Assembly: GCA_022820835.1 (NCBI GenBank)
Contig: JAJEET010000019.1
Coordinates: forward strand, 1 to 64,000
Source of the DNA: Candidatus Poribacteria bacterium
GTDB lineage: Bacteria; Poribacteria; WGA-4E; WGA-3G
DNA length: 64,000 nt
Direction: 5' to 3'
Every line of letters begins with the position of its first letter. The first letter of the stretch is position 1. Below the pieces are notes generated by a model. It made no database searches and was not told the DNA's origin. It saw only the letters and a list, made by a program, of their open reading frames with translations. The position numbers and the translations under genes are program-made. Of the stretch, positions 53,358 to 61,596 are shown piece by piece.

Positions 53358-54278
53358 ATGGCGACACATCATTTCCAACCGACAGTCTATCACACAGCGA
53401 TCGGAGCACACGAACCGATGCTTCATATTGAGAGCGGCGACACTGTTTTCACAACTACTGTGGATAACGCAGGTTTTGATGCCACGGATACACAGGTTAC
53501 CCCGGGCGGTAACCCGCAAACAGGGCCGTTTTTTATCGAATCGGCAGAACCCGGCGATACACTATCTGTCCATTTTGATCGGATTGTTCCCAACCGGAAA
53601 ATCGGACGGACGGCTACCGTCGTCGCGCCGAATGTCCTGGATCCGCACTACGTCGCGTCCGAGATGCCGGAAGGCGGTCGCGCGGAGTGGCATGTGGATG
53701 TAGACAAATGGACAGCGACATTGATGACACCGGAGACGCAGTTGGGTAAACTCACGTTACCACTCGAACCGATGGTCGGCTGTTTCGGTGTCGCGCCACC
53801 GCGCGGTCAAGCGATTTCGACAGCGACCTCCTCTACACACGGTGGCAATATGGACTATCGCGGATTTCAAGAGGGTGTTACCGTCTATTTCCCGGTTTTT
53901 GTCCCCGGTGCGCTCTTTCATCTCGGTGATGGACACGCCGTTCAGGGAGACGGTGAAATCGTCGGGACCGGCGTTGAAATCTCTTTTGATGTGCAGTTTA
54001 CGGTTGAAGTCTTGAAAGGAGAGCGTATCAACTGGCCCCGTGCCGAAAACAGCGATTATATTCTGACAGCAGGCAACGCGCGTCCGTTGGATCAGGCGGT
54101 TCAACACGCTACGACGGAACTCCTACGGTGGTTGGGTGAACTCGGTTTAGAGAAAAGTGCGGCACATATCCTATTAGGGCAAGCTGTGGAATACGATATG
54201 GGGAACGTGTTCGATCCAGCGTATACGATGGTCTGTAAAATCAAAAAGTCTATATTACGCGATATTGGGATTATGTAA
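53358..54278 (+). CDS. Acetamidase/formamidase family protein
   Basis: The family pattern runs through the protein: IESGDTVFTTTVDNAG, GPFFIESAEPGDTLSVHF, MVGCFGVAPPRG, STHGGNMDYRGFQEGVTVYFPVF, LGDGHAVQGDGEIVGTGVE. Such enzymes hydrolyse formamide, acetamide or related amides to ammonia and the acid; the exact substrate is not deducible. The start is ATG 53358, after GGAGAGG; the ORF opens at 53250 but that region holds the promoter. It is a single-gene unit, convergent with the STAS-like/PIN pair. Confidence 0.9.
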   Translation: MATHHFQPTVYHTAIGAHEPMLHIESGDTVFTTTVDNAGFDATDTQVTPGGNPQTGPFFIESAEPGDTLSVHFDRIVPNRKIGRTATVVAPNVLDPHYVASEMPEGGRAEWHVDVDKWTATLMTPETQLGKLTLPLEPMVGCFGVAPPRGQAISTATSSTHGGNMDYRGFQEGVTVYFPVFVPGALFHLGDGHAVQGDGEIVGTGVEISFDVQFTVEVLKGERINWPRAENSDYILTAGNARPLDQAVQHATTELLRWLGELGLEKSAAHILLGQAVEYDMGNVFDPAYTMVCKIKKSILRDIGIM

Positions 54279-54301
54279 TGTGTTTGGAAGGTGTTATCTG
54301 A

Positions 54302-54844
54302 CTACAGAAGATTCGGATTTGCAGTCAGGATAGGGATTTTCTGAGTTTTAAAATCACCATCGTTTGTTATGAGAGTGAATCCGTCGTTTTTGCAGATTTC
54401 TGTTATGACTTGGTCATTGAAGTCGTAATCACCGGTGGCATAATCATTGAGCAGAGCGTTCACTGGTAGCGTTGTAAACCCACTTTCTATCCGTGCACAA
54501 TGCTTCATAGTCTGCTGAACATGATTGGCAATATCTTGAGCGACTGTCTTGAAATCTGAACTGCTGCGAAAAGTTTTGAAGGTGTTCGGATAGGACGAGG
54601 CATCTCTCCATTTCAACCTAGCGTAAGCATTAACAAATTCTGAAACAACAAGTACATCAATATAAATTCGGCTTTTTGCTCTCAACATACGGTTAAAGAC
54701 GCTTGCGTAGATAGACCTCCAATAGGATCTCGGTTTCGGCGGACCGTACAGATACAACCACATATTAGCATCCAGAAACAATTTGTCTTGTGAGGTGAAG
54801 TTATAGTAACGTACGTCAGATGCCTTGTATGTCATAGTCATCAT
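54302..54844 (-). CDS. PIN-domain ribonuclease, probable toxin
   Basis: The four acidic residues of PIN nucleases can be placed: Asp in LFLDANMWLYLY, Glu in VVSEFVNAY, Asp in YDFNDQVI and Asp in ITNDGDFK. PIN toxins cut tRNA or rRNA under magnesium. The gene starts inside the end of the STAS-like gene (overlap of about 29 bp), so the two are coupled, with the presumed antidote first. At 180 residues it is longer than VapC proteins (about 130). The partner is not a VapB-type DNA-binding antitoxin, which makes the pair unusual. Confidence 0.8.
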   Translation of the reverse strand: MMTMTYKASDVRYYNFTSQDKLFLDANMWLYLYGPPKPRSYWRSIYASVFNRMLRAKSRIYIDVLVVSEFVNAYARLKWRDASSYPNTFKTFRSSSDFKTVAQDIANHVQQTMKHCARIESGFTTLPVNALLNDYATGDYDFNDQVITEICKNDGFTLITNDGDFKTQKIPILTANPNLL

Positions 54845-55190
54845 CCTCTAAGACCTCTTGAAATATTTGATTGAATCTTTGGGGGTCTTTAAAATATAAT
54901 TTGACATCGCGAACGACAGATTCCAGCAAGGCAAGATCGGCTGGTGCTATATCTTCCACTTTCAGGAGAGAGCGAATTTCTTCTTCACTGAATGTTTCGT
55001 ACAATTCGCCAACCGCAGCAGTGAGGAAAGCTGTTGTTAGTGCCGTGACATTGTGAAATGAAAGGACGACCTCTTGGTTCCCCCTCAGCGCAGCGTCGAG
55101 GTGTTTATGAACCTTCTGCCCATCGTCGAAGGCGACGCAAAAAGGACTGCCCACGACTTCAAACATGGATATCCTAATATTTTCTGACAT
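54816..55190 (-). CDS. STAS-like (DUF4325-type) protein, candidate antitoxin
   Basis: The segment QEVVLSFHNVTALTTAFLTAAVGELYETFSEEEI matches the STAS-like DUF4325 pattern, in which a strand and a helix with an SF/AFL loop recall anti-anti-sigma proteins. The C-terminal tail is very acidic (FQEVLEDDDYDIQGI), like antitoxin tails. It overlaps the PIN gene that follows. A cytoplasmic partner role is inferred. Alternatively it could control a switch in phage or stress response, as STAS domains bind nucleotides or proteins. Confidence 0.7.
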   Translation of the reverse strand: MSENIRISMFEVVGSPFCVAFDDGQKVHKHLDAALRGNQEVVLSFHNVTALTTAFLTAAVGELYETFSEEEIRSLLKVEDIAPADLALLESVVRDVKLYFKDPQRFNQIFQEVLEDDDYDIQGI

Positions 55191-55225
55191 AGTTATCTCC
55201 TTGAAAGATGTCCTTTGTGTTTGTC

Positions 55226-55275
55226 GGACTTACACATTTCCTCTTAAAGTTCCTGATAAGGGGATTTAGGGGCTT
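55226..55275 (+). repeat. Dispersed repeat, GATAAGGGGGATTTAGGGG family, copy 3
   Basis: ggacttacacatttcc to cctgataaggggatttagggg. The same ends are seen at 9295 and 34545. It lies upstream of the STAS-like gene. Confidence 0.65.
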
Positions 55276-55437
55276 AACGTAGGGTTACCTGTATCTTTGA
55301 CTTACCTGTTAAATTATATCACAAAAATCTCGAAATTCAAAGAAATAATCAAGAAAAACTTTATTAAGTATAAGCATTTTGGGGTATCCTTTCTACCATG
55401 CTCCCAAAGTTATCTCACAGTCCTTATAACAACCCCT

Positions 55438-56265
55438 CTACGATTTATTCATGTCCAATTCTGCCATAGACCTGAGATTCAATAAGGGGGTCATCACGCC
55501 GCCTGCTGCGGGGATGACGACACCGGTATCGTAAAGTTTCATGGCGGAAATCGTGGCGTGTGCAACGTCTTCGGGGGCACCGGCGCGGACCATAAAGATG
55601 TACCCCTTCTCTGCTGCCTCCTCATAATCCGGGATACGGACGCGCGAGAGGTCGGTATTGATGACACCCGCAGCGATACCGTTGACTTTAATGCCGTGTG
55701 GTGCTAACCGTCCAGCAAAAGCACGCATGCTCATCTCTAACCCTGCTTTTGAGATGCAGTAGGCGGTGCGGTTGTCGGATGCCATTGTGTCTGAGATTGA
55801 AAGTGTATAGATAATACAGCCACGAATCTCGTTTGCGACCATGTAATTCGCGACGCGCTGTGTGAGGAAATGCGTCGCCTTTAGATTGGTGTTGACGATC
55901 AGGTCAAACTGTTCCGGTGTTTCCTCAAGAATATCGGCGATACGGGTGATACCGGCGTTGTTGATGAGGATGTCCACCTTCCCGAAAGCGTTGTGCGCGG
56001 TGTCGAGCAATCTTTCGTGTGAATTGAGGTCGCTGATGTCGGCTTGAGTGATAACCGCTTTCCTGCCGAGTGCCTCTATCTCCTGTTGGACGGATTCGGC
56101 GGCATCACGGTTTTGGTTATAGTTAATTAGCACATCTGCACCTTGACGCGCTAATTCAATGGCGATTGCGCGTCCAATGCCGCGACTGGAACCTGTTACG
56201 ATTGCGGATTTATCTGTGAACGAAACGTCCGTTGCGAAGAATCCGAGGTCTGTTTTTGTTGACAT
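55438..56265 (-). CDS. Short-chain dehydrogenase/reductase
   Basis: The cofactor loop TGSSRGIGRAIA, the NAG motif (ILINNAGI), and the YCISK catalytic pair (Tyr, Lys) with Ser in LSISDT define an SDR. At 275 residues it is a classical type with NAD(P). The substrate is unknown. It is the last gene of the minus-strand oligopeptide transporter operon, 15 bp after the DppC-like permease, so it may act on the imported compound or its derivative. Confidence 0.9.
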   Translation of the reverse strand: MSTKTDLGFFATDVSFTDKSAIVTGSSRGIGRAIAIELARQGADVLINYNQNRDAAESVQQEIEALGRKAVITQADISDLNSHERLLDTAHNAFGKVDILINNAGITRIADILEETPEQFDLIVNTNLKATHFLTQRVANYMVANEIRGCIIYTLSISDTMASDNRTAYCISKAGLEMSMRAFAGRLAPHGIKVNGIAAGVINTDLSRVRIPDYEEAAEKGYIFMVRAGAPEDVAHATISAMKLYDTGVVIPAAGGVMTPLLNLRSMAELDMNKS

Positions 56266-56280
56266 GTTGTTTCTCCATTT

Positions 56281-57375
56281 TTAATCTGAGTATGGGTCCG
56301 CAGCATCGCGGAGGGCATCCCCTAAGAAGTTGAAGGCGATGACGACGACAAGCACCGGTACTGCCGGAAAAATGAGCCACGGGTAGTGGAGCAGAACGGT
56401 GACGCGTTGCGCTTCCTCTAATAGCACTCCCCAACTCGTCATCGGTGGACGGATCCCTAAACCTAAGAAACTGAGTGCGGTTTCCCCGAGAATCATACCC
56501 GGTATAGCGAGTGTAGCGATAACGATGATATGGCTATAACACCCCGGCATCAGATGTTTTGTGATGATGTGCCAATGTCCGGCACCGGCAGCGCGTGCCG
56601 CCATCACGAAATCGCTCTCCCGATACGCCAAGACTTTCCCCCGTACCTGCCGTGCCAGTCCACCCCAACGAATGATCGACAAAATAACGGTAATCCCGAA
56701 ATAGATTTGAATGCTCGACCATCCCGGTGGGAGCGCGGCACCCAGAGCCATCCACAAGGGGATGTCCGGGAATGCAGATAAAACCTCAATAACACGTTGG
56801 ATGAGATTATCAACCCAACCGCCCCAATATCCAGATATGGTGCCGAGAATAGAACCGAGGACAATACTTAAAAAGACCCCGACGAGACCAAGCGTCATTG
56901 AGACGCGCGCCCCGTACATAATCCGCGAAAGCAGGTCACGCCCCATCCGATCGGTACCCAACAAGAACATGGGACCTGCGGAGCTGAAAAAATGTCGTTT
57001 TCCGTCGGTATCTTTGAAAAAGAACTCAACCGGATGCCGTTGCCTCATATCCTTGGTGAACTCTAACTCAAGACTCTCTGGATTCCGAACGGACTTCAAA
57101 CCGTAGACGTAGAACCCATCCTTGAGTGAGAAATGTAGGCGTTGCGGGGGGACGTGGCGCAGTCGCATGTTGATTTCGTTGTAGTGATACGGCGCGAAGA
57201 AGTCGGCACCGATGGCAAGCGCGTAAAAGAAAATTAGAATCGCACCGGAAATGACACCCATGCGGTTTTTACGGAACCGTCGCCATATCAGTTGACGGTA
57301 ACTCAGCTGCCCGCCATCTGTCCAAGAGTCGCCTGCCCCTTCAACTGCTTCTGCTGTCTCAATTGTAAGTTTCAT
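56281..57375 (-). CDS. Oligopeptide ABC transporter permease, DppC/OppC type
   Basis: One N-terminal membrane segment (GVISGAILIFFYALAIGADFF) is followed by a long periplasmic insert and five more membrane segments. The signature GTDRMGRDLLSRIMYGARVS and the EAA-type loop (MAARAAGAGHWHIITKHLMPG) are diagnostic. It pairs with the DppB-like permease to form the pore for peptides or other solutes. The periplasmic loop after the first segment (about 110 residues) is longer than in DppC. The gene is the second permease of the operon. Confidence 0.95.
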   Translation of the reverse strand: MKLTIETAEAVEGAGDSWTDGGQLSYRQLIWRRFRKNRMGVISGAILIFFYALAIGADFFAPYHYNEINMRLRHVPPQRLHFSLKDGFYVYGLKSVRNPESLELEFTKDMRQRHPVEFFFKDTDGKRHFFSSAGPMFLLGTDRMGRDLLSRIMYGARVSMTLGLVGVFLSIVLGSILGTISGYWGGWVDNLIQRVIEVLSAFPDIPLWMALGAALPPGWSSIQIYFGITVILSIIRWGGLARQVRGKVLAYRESDFVMAARAAGAGHWHIITKHLMPGCYSHIIVIATLAIPGMILGETALSFLGLGIRPPMTSWGVLLEEAQRVTVLLHYPWLIFPAVPVLVVVIAFNFLGDALRDAADPYSD

Positions 57376-57517
57376 ATTTTTTAAATATTGGGTTTCTGCT
57401 CCGATTTTTCCGATAAAAGAACCAAAAACGTAGCTCGTAATGAAATGGAGAGCGGATTATACAATAGCACGTTAAGTGCCAAATCCACTTCATCCAACCG
57501 CAAGGTAATATAAAAAA

Positions 57518-58504
57518 TCATTCATAACGGATCCTCGGATCGACCCACGCCAAGGCTATATCAGCAAACAGGTTGCCGATAACAAGCAGCAGGCTCAACA
57601 TCATAATCAACGTCCCGGCGAGGTAGATGTCCTCGTTCAGTAGACTGTTTAGGAGAATGGGGCCGACCGTCGGCAACCCTAATACGATGGAGACAATCGC
57701 TGAACCCGAGAGAATACCGGGTAGGCTCATCCCTAAAATACTGATAAGTGGGTTAATAGCGATACGAACAGCGTGTTTCGCGACCACGACTGTCTCTTTG
57801 AGTCCTTTGGCGCGTGCGGTTTGCACGAATGGCTGCCCTAAAACATCAAGCAGGTTACCACGCATGATACGCATTAGGCTTGCTGTGCCGTTAATACCGA
57901 CGACAATCACCGGAATCCAGAGGTGTTTGATGAGGTCATTGAGTTTACCCCACGTCCACGGTGCGCCTTCATAGTAAGCCGAGAAGAGTCCAAACAGCGG
58001 TACGCCGAAGATGTCAAACGCGAACACCATCAACGAGAGTGCTAAGAGGAACGCGGGGATTGACATCCCGACGAAACTGAGGAAGGTCAGAAAGTGGTCT
58101 GACCACTGGTATTGATGCGTGGCGGAATAGATACCGAGCGGAATTGCGACGATATAGGTAAAAATGAGCGATCCGATGGAGATGAGGAGCGTAAAGGCTA
58201 TCCTGTCCCATATTAGTTCATCAACTTCACGCTTATACTCGAACGACTCACCGAAGTTTCCACGGACAAAGCCGCTGATCCAGATGAGATAACGTTTCCA
58301 TAACGGTTCGTTCAACCCATAGCGTTCGCGTAATTCTTCGACTTGTGCGAGCGAACTACTATCGCCGAATTCTTCCTCTAACCGTTGGATTTCTCGGTCG
58401 AGGTAATCGCCTTGCGGGAGTTGGATGATAATAAAAGAGATAATAGAAATCGCCAGAAGTGTCGGCACAGCGATGAGACATCGGCGAATGATATAGGTAA
58501 TTAT
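57518..58504 (-). CDS. Oligopeptide ABC transporter permease, DppB/OppB type, with a non-standard start codon
   Basis: The DppB pattern is clear: EEFGDSSSLAQVEELRERYGL, the EAA loop (FVQTARAKGLKETVVVAKHAV) and six membrane segments, ending WVDPRIRYE. The longest ATG/GTG/TTG frame starts at GTG 58468 (PTLLAISIISFI) without a ribosome site and lacks the usual positive start. In frame upstream, the sequence reads ITYIIRRCLIAVPTLL, the normal N-terminus, preceded by AAGGAG eight bases before an ATA codon (58504) and eleven before ATT (58501). Initiation at ATA or ATT is the simplest reading; a point mutation in an ATG is the alternative. Confidence 0.88.
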   Translation of the reverse strand: MITYIIRRCLIAVPTLLAISIISFIIIQLPQGDYLDREIQRLEEEFGDSSSLAQVEELRERYGLNEPLWKRYLIWISGFVRGNFGESFEYKREVDELIWDRIAFTLLISIGSLIFTYIVAIPLGIYSATHQYQWSDHFLTFLSFVGMSIPAFLLALSLMVFAFDIFGVPLFGLFSAYYEGAPWTWGKLNDLIKHLWIPVIVVGINGTASLMRIMRGNLLDVLGQPFVQTARAKGLKETVVVAKHAVRIAINPLISILGMSLPGILSGSAIVSIVLGLPTVGPILLNSLLNEDIYLAGTLIMMLSLLLVIGNLFADIALAWVDPRIRYE

Positions 58505-58533
58505 GGGTGTATCTCCTTATTATTGGCTTGGAC

Positions 58534-58580
58534 CGAAAATATCGTGCCTTCGTCAAATAACATTATTGTCGATATTTTCG
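58534..58580. promoter_or_regulatory. Perfect 11-bp inverted repeat between binding protein and permease genes
   Basis: cgaaaatatcg and cgatattttcg are separated by 25 nt. The stem could lower read-through from the highly expressed binding-protein gene into the permeases, or serve as an operator. Confidence 0.55.
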
Positions 58581-58582
58581 AT

Positions 58583-58692
58583 CCAGGCTATTGGCTTTCG
58601 GCTTTCAGCAAGAATGGCTTTCGGAAACCATCGGCTTTCGGAAACCATCAGCAAGAGAATCTCTTTGCTGACTGCTGACTGCCGATGGCTAA
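58583..58692. repeat. Micro-repeats (ggctttcggaaaccatc type)
   Basis: Units such as tcggctttcg, gaaaccatcagc and tgctgactgccgatggc are repeated between the binding protein and the permease gene. The words resemble those near 27240. Confidence 0.55.
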
Positions 58693-58695
58693 CGG

Positions 58696-60633
58696 CTATT
58701 CCTTAGATATCCAACACTGCTCAGGATAATGGGTTGCTGGCGTAACGATTGCCCACGGACCTAAGATGCCGTCGTTTGGTACGTTGTGAAAATGGTTCGC
58801 GACGACTAATAGCGATGGCGAACGTGCTGCGGAACCGAGGTGAAACGGTCCCTCGTCAATATGGATCTGGACTGCGTCTCGAACATACTGATGCCGTTTC
58901 TTCAGATCGGGTTCGCGTTTAATCTCATCGTATAGATCGAGAAGTTTCTTTAACGGTCCGGTGGGAGGTTCACCCTTTTCACCGCCGGTTTCATACCACT
59001 TCCCTACCTTCGGGTGCCAATACTTCGGGAGCGTTGGAAACACCCAATCCGGATAAGTGAAGAGGTCCATCTCCGCTTCACCGTGCATACTGATTGTGAA
59101 TTTTCCGAGTGTGCGGCGGAGGCTCAATTCAGCACCCGGTGGTGTATAGAGCAAAGTTTTCAATCCGAGTTGCTCCCATCCGTCTTGAATAATCAGCCCG
59201 ATGTCATTTTCTTGGCTGTTAAGGTTGGAACTTGGAACATCCATGAGCATCTCAATCGGTTCACCATCGGGACGCAATCTATAACCGTCCTTATTGCGTT
59301 CTGTGAGCCCCATTTCATCAAGGAGTCGGTTGCCTGCGGCGATATCGAAGTCGGCATCGGCGCGCTTCCACGCCTCAAAGAGCGTCTGTCCGTCATCATC
59401 AGCGAAGTGCCAACCCTCTTGGCTGACGGTTGCGGCTTGCGGTTCGAGCAATCCGCGCCATGCGATCTCGTTACATTTCTCACGGTCGATGCCGTAAGCG
59501 AGTGCTTTTCGGAAGCGTTGGTCTCGGATGAGCTTTCTTAACACGGGGTCAGGTGCAGTCCAGTTAATGAGGATAGCGGGTTGCGCGCCTGCTGTGCTTT
59601 TCCAACGCCGCACCTCATACCCACCTTTCTTCTGACCTTTCAGGTAGAGTGTGAGGTCTCGGAGCTCCATGCCGCGATATTGGCAATCAATCTCGCCAGC
59701 GAGGATTTTAAGCACGCGGACCTGTGGTTCTGGGACTAAACTGGTCTTGATTTTGTCGATGTAAGGGAGTTGCCTGCCGAGTGTATCGACGACGTAGTAG
59801 TACGGATTCCGTTCGAGTTCGACACGGAATCCTCCCTTTTCATATTTCGTTAACCGCCAGGGCCACAGCGTCGGACGTTCCGGGTTCTGGTGCGGTATAT
59901 TCTCCTTCTCAAATTGGATGAAATCGGTGTATTCGGGGTTAGCGTCTGGGTGAAATTGCACCATGTGGTGCTCCGGAATGTTATACTGATTGCACCACCA
60001 AAAACCGGTCGCCAACCAGAGCGGTACGAGCCAGTTGGGACCTGCGAATTTCATCACAATCGTATAATCATCAGGCGTTTCGACCTCCATCGGGATGCCA
60101 TTGACCTTACACCAGACAGGCGGATTGTATGGATGCCGTTCATCGAGACAGAGCTGATAGTAGAACGCAAATGACACTGAGGTATAAGGGTGTCCGTCCG
60201 ACCACTTCACGCCTTTGCGTAGATGTAACGTTAGGGTACTACCGTCTTCGTTAAAATCCCACGATTCTGCCAGTCCGGGTTCCAAACCAGAGGCATCGAA
60301 TTTCCAACGGATGAGCGGGGCATAACCAGCAGTCATCTTCCATGTTCCTAACTCTGGATGCGTGTGAAACCGGTGCCACGTTCCACCGTAGGGACCAGGA
60401 CCTTCATACCCGTCAAAGTCGGTTTTAGCGACGAGAGGGTTCTCTGGTAGCCGTTCCGAAAGCGGTGGGAGTTCGCCTGCGGCGACCTGTTTTGCCCACA
60501 TCGGTGCCTCTTTCGCCGCAATCCCACGCGGGAAATCGGAGGTATCTTCTAACGGGTTTCCCGAACACCCGACGATGAAAATCAGCAAGGGAAGCAGCAA
60601 TTTAATGAAACTCAGCGCACTCGCTTTGTGCAT
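58696..60633 (-). CDS. Oligopeptide-type ABC transporter substrate-binding lipoprotein
   Basis: A lipoprotein signal (LLLPLLIFIVGC) leads into the SBP_bac_5 fold: KWSDGHPYTSVSFAFYYQL, IPHQNPERPTLWPWRLTKYEKG, RKALAYGIDREKCNEIAWRG. It binds the substrate outside the inner membrane and delivers it to the DppB/DppC pore. Proteins of this class carry peptides, nickel, sugars or opines, so the cargo is unknown. ATG 60633 is preferred over 60642, because GAGGAGG lies nine bases ahead and 60642 would leave no spacing. The gene starts within two bases of the MNT-HEPN gene stop, so translation is coupled. Confidence 0.92.
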   Translation of the reverse strand: MHKASALSFIKLLLPLLIFIVGCSGNPLEDTSDFPRGIAAKEAPMWAKQVAAGELPPLSERLPENPLVAKTDFDGYEGPGPYGGTWHRFHTHPELGTWKMTAGYAPLIRWKFDASGLEPGLAESWDFNEDGSTLTLHLRKGVKWSDGHPYTSVSFAFYYQLCLDERHPYNPPVWCKVNGIPMEVETPDDYTIVMKFAGPNWLVPLWLATGFWWCNQYNIPEHHMVQFHPDANPEYTDFIQFEKENIPHQNPERPTLWPWRLTKYEKGGFRVELERNPYYYVVDTLGRQLPYIDKIKTSLVPEPQVRVLKILAGEIDCQYRGMELRDLTLYLKGQKKGGYEVRRWKSTAGAQPAILINWTAPDPVLRKLIRDQRFRKALAYGIDREKCNEIAWRGLLEPQAATVSQEGWHFADDDGQTLFEAWKRADADFDIAAGNRLLDEMGLTERNKDGYRLRPDGEPIEMLMDVPSSNLNSQENDIGLIIQDGWEQLGLKTLLYTPPGAELSLRRTLGKFTISMHGEAEMDLFTYPDWVFPTLPKYWHPKVGKWYETGGEKGEPPTGPLKKLLDLYDEIKREPDLKKRHQYVRDAVQIHIDEGPFHLGSAARSPSLLVVANHFHNVPNDGILGPWAIVTPATHYPEQCWISKE

Positions 60634-60634
60634 C

Positions 60635-61594
60635 TCAAACATCCTCCTCGCGTCTGACGAGGGAATCCGTAAATCTGTTCATATCTTCAGAGACACGTTC
60701 AAAAAGTTCGCCAATAGATTTCGCATGCGGTATGGTCATTTCATATCTCAATTCCTTGCCGTAAATGTTAGTGACTTTGTGTCGGAACTTTAAAAGTTCT
60801 TCCAGTTCGCGGCATGTATTTTCGGAGATGACGGGTGGACGTTCTGGTCGCTTTTCTGCCATTTGTGCAAGTAGATTTTTATGCCATTGACTTCCTCTCG
60901 GCACGTGCATATCCACCTCACTGCCAATCCGTTCAAAAATCCGCTCTATACCCATATAGATATCGGCGAGATCTGTAGCGATTGTGTTTTCAATGAACTC
61001 TGTAACATCAATGGGAACCACCTCAATCTTTTCCAATCCTCTTTGAATTCTTTCAAGTGTTCCTTCTATTTTGTCAAGTTCGTCGTTGATGCGTTGTGTG
61101 AGTCTTTTGCGATTCATTTCGTAAATGTCTCCCTCCTCGGTGGGGAAAACCTGTCGCTGTAAGTGTTTGTAAAATGTCTGCCACACGTCTGTCGTATTAT
61201 TGGGGGGCCGCGTCCCTTTTTCGATAGGGATCGCTTGGTGTTTCATTCGTTCTCGGAAAAGCCCTTTCGACGTGTCAAAGTTAACGAAGTCTATTTTGAA
61301 GGGAGCATCGAAATATACAACCTTTCCATAAGCTTTATCGTAGGCATCGTTGGAGAGTCCTGACACAGCGATATCAATATCGGACCTATTTGTGAACGCC
61401 ATCGGATCTGTGAGTGAACCGAAGACAGAGACTTGGGTTGCACCGAACTCTTCGTAGAGCAGTGTTGCTACTTGATATGCAGTGTCCCATGCTCGATGGA
61501 GCAGCCCTTCGTCCATCACGCGACTTTTCCACACTGCTTCCAATCGTTTTCTGCATGCTGCGAGTTCAGTTGGTGAGATTTTTTGCTTTGACAT
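60635..61594 (-). CDS. Single-chain MNT nucleotidyltransferase and HEPN (HepT-like) fusion
   Basis: Residues 50-130 form a minimal nucleotidyltransferase: VSVFGSLTDPMAFTNRSDID with the GS...DxD metal motif (spacing one residue longer than the usual GSX10DXD), then FKIDFVNFD and a RERMKHQAIPI helix. Residues 135-319 resemble the HepT-like_2 HEPN domain: IYMGIERIFERIG, WHKNLLAQMAEKRPERPPVIS, and KFRHKVTNIYGKEL where the RX4-6H RNase motif should lie; the last His is Asn. MNT and HEPN are usually two genes, with MNT AMPylating a HEPN tyrosine as an antitoxin. Here they are one chain, and the gene lies inside the peptide transporter operon, starting two bases after the ATPase stop. Confidence 0.82.
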   Translation of the reverse strand: MSKQKISPTELAACRKRLEAVWKSRVMDEGLLHRAWDTAYQVATLLYEEFGATQVSVFGSLTDPMAFTNRSDIDIAVSGLSNDAYDKAYGKVVYFDAPFKIDFVNFDTSKGLFRERMKHQAIPIEKGTRPPNNTTDVWQTFYKHLQRQVFPTEEGDIYEMNRKRLTQRINDELDKIEGTLERIQRGLEKIEVVPIDVTEFIENTIATDLADIYMGIERIFERIGSEVDMHVPRGSQWHKNLLAQMAEKRPERPPVISENTCRELEELLKFRHKVTNIYGKELRYEMTIPHAKSIGELFERVSEDMNRFTDSLVRREEDV

Positions 61595-61596
61595 CG

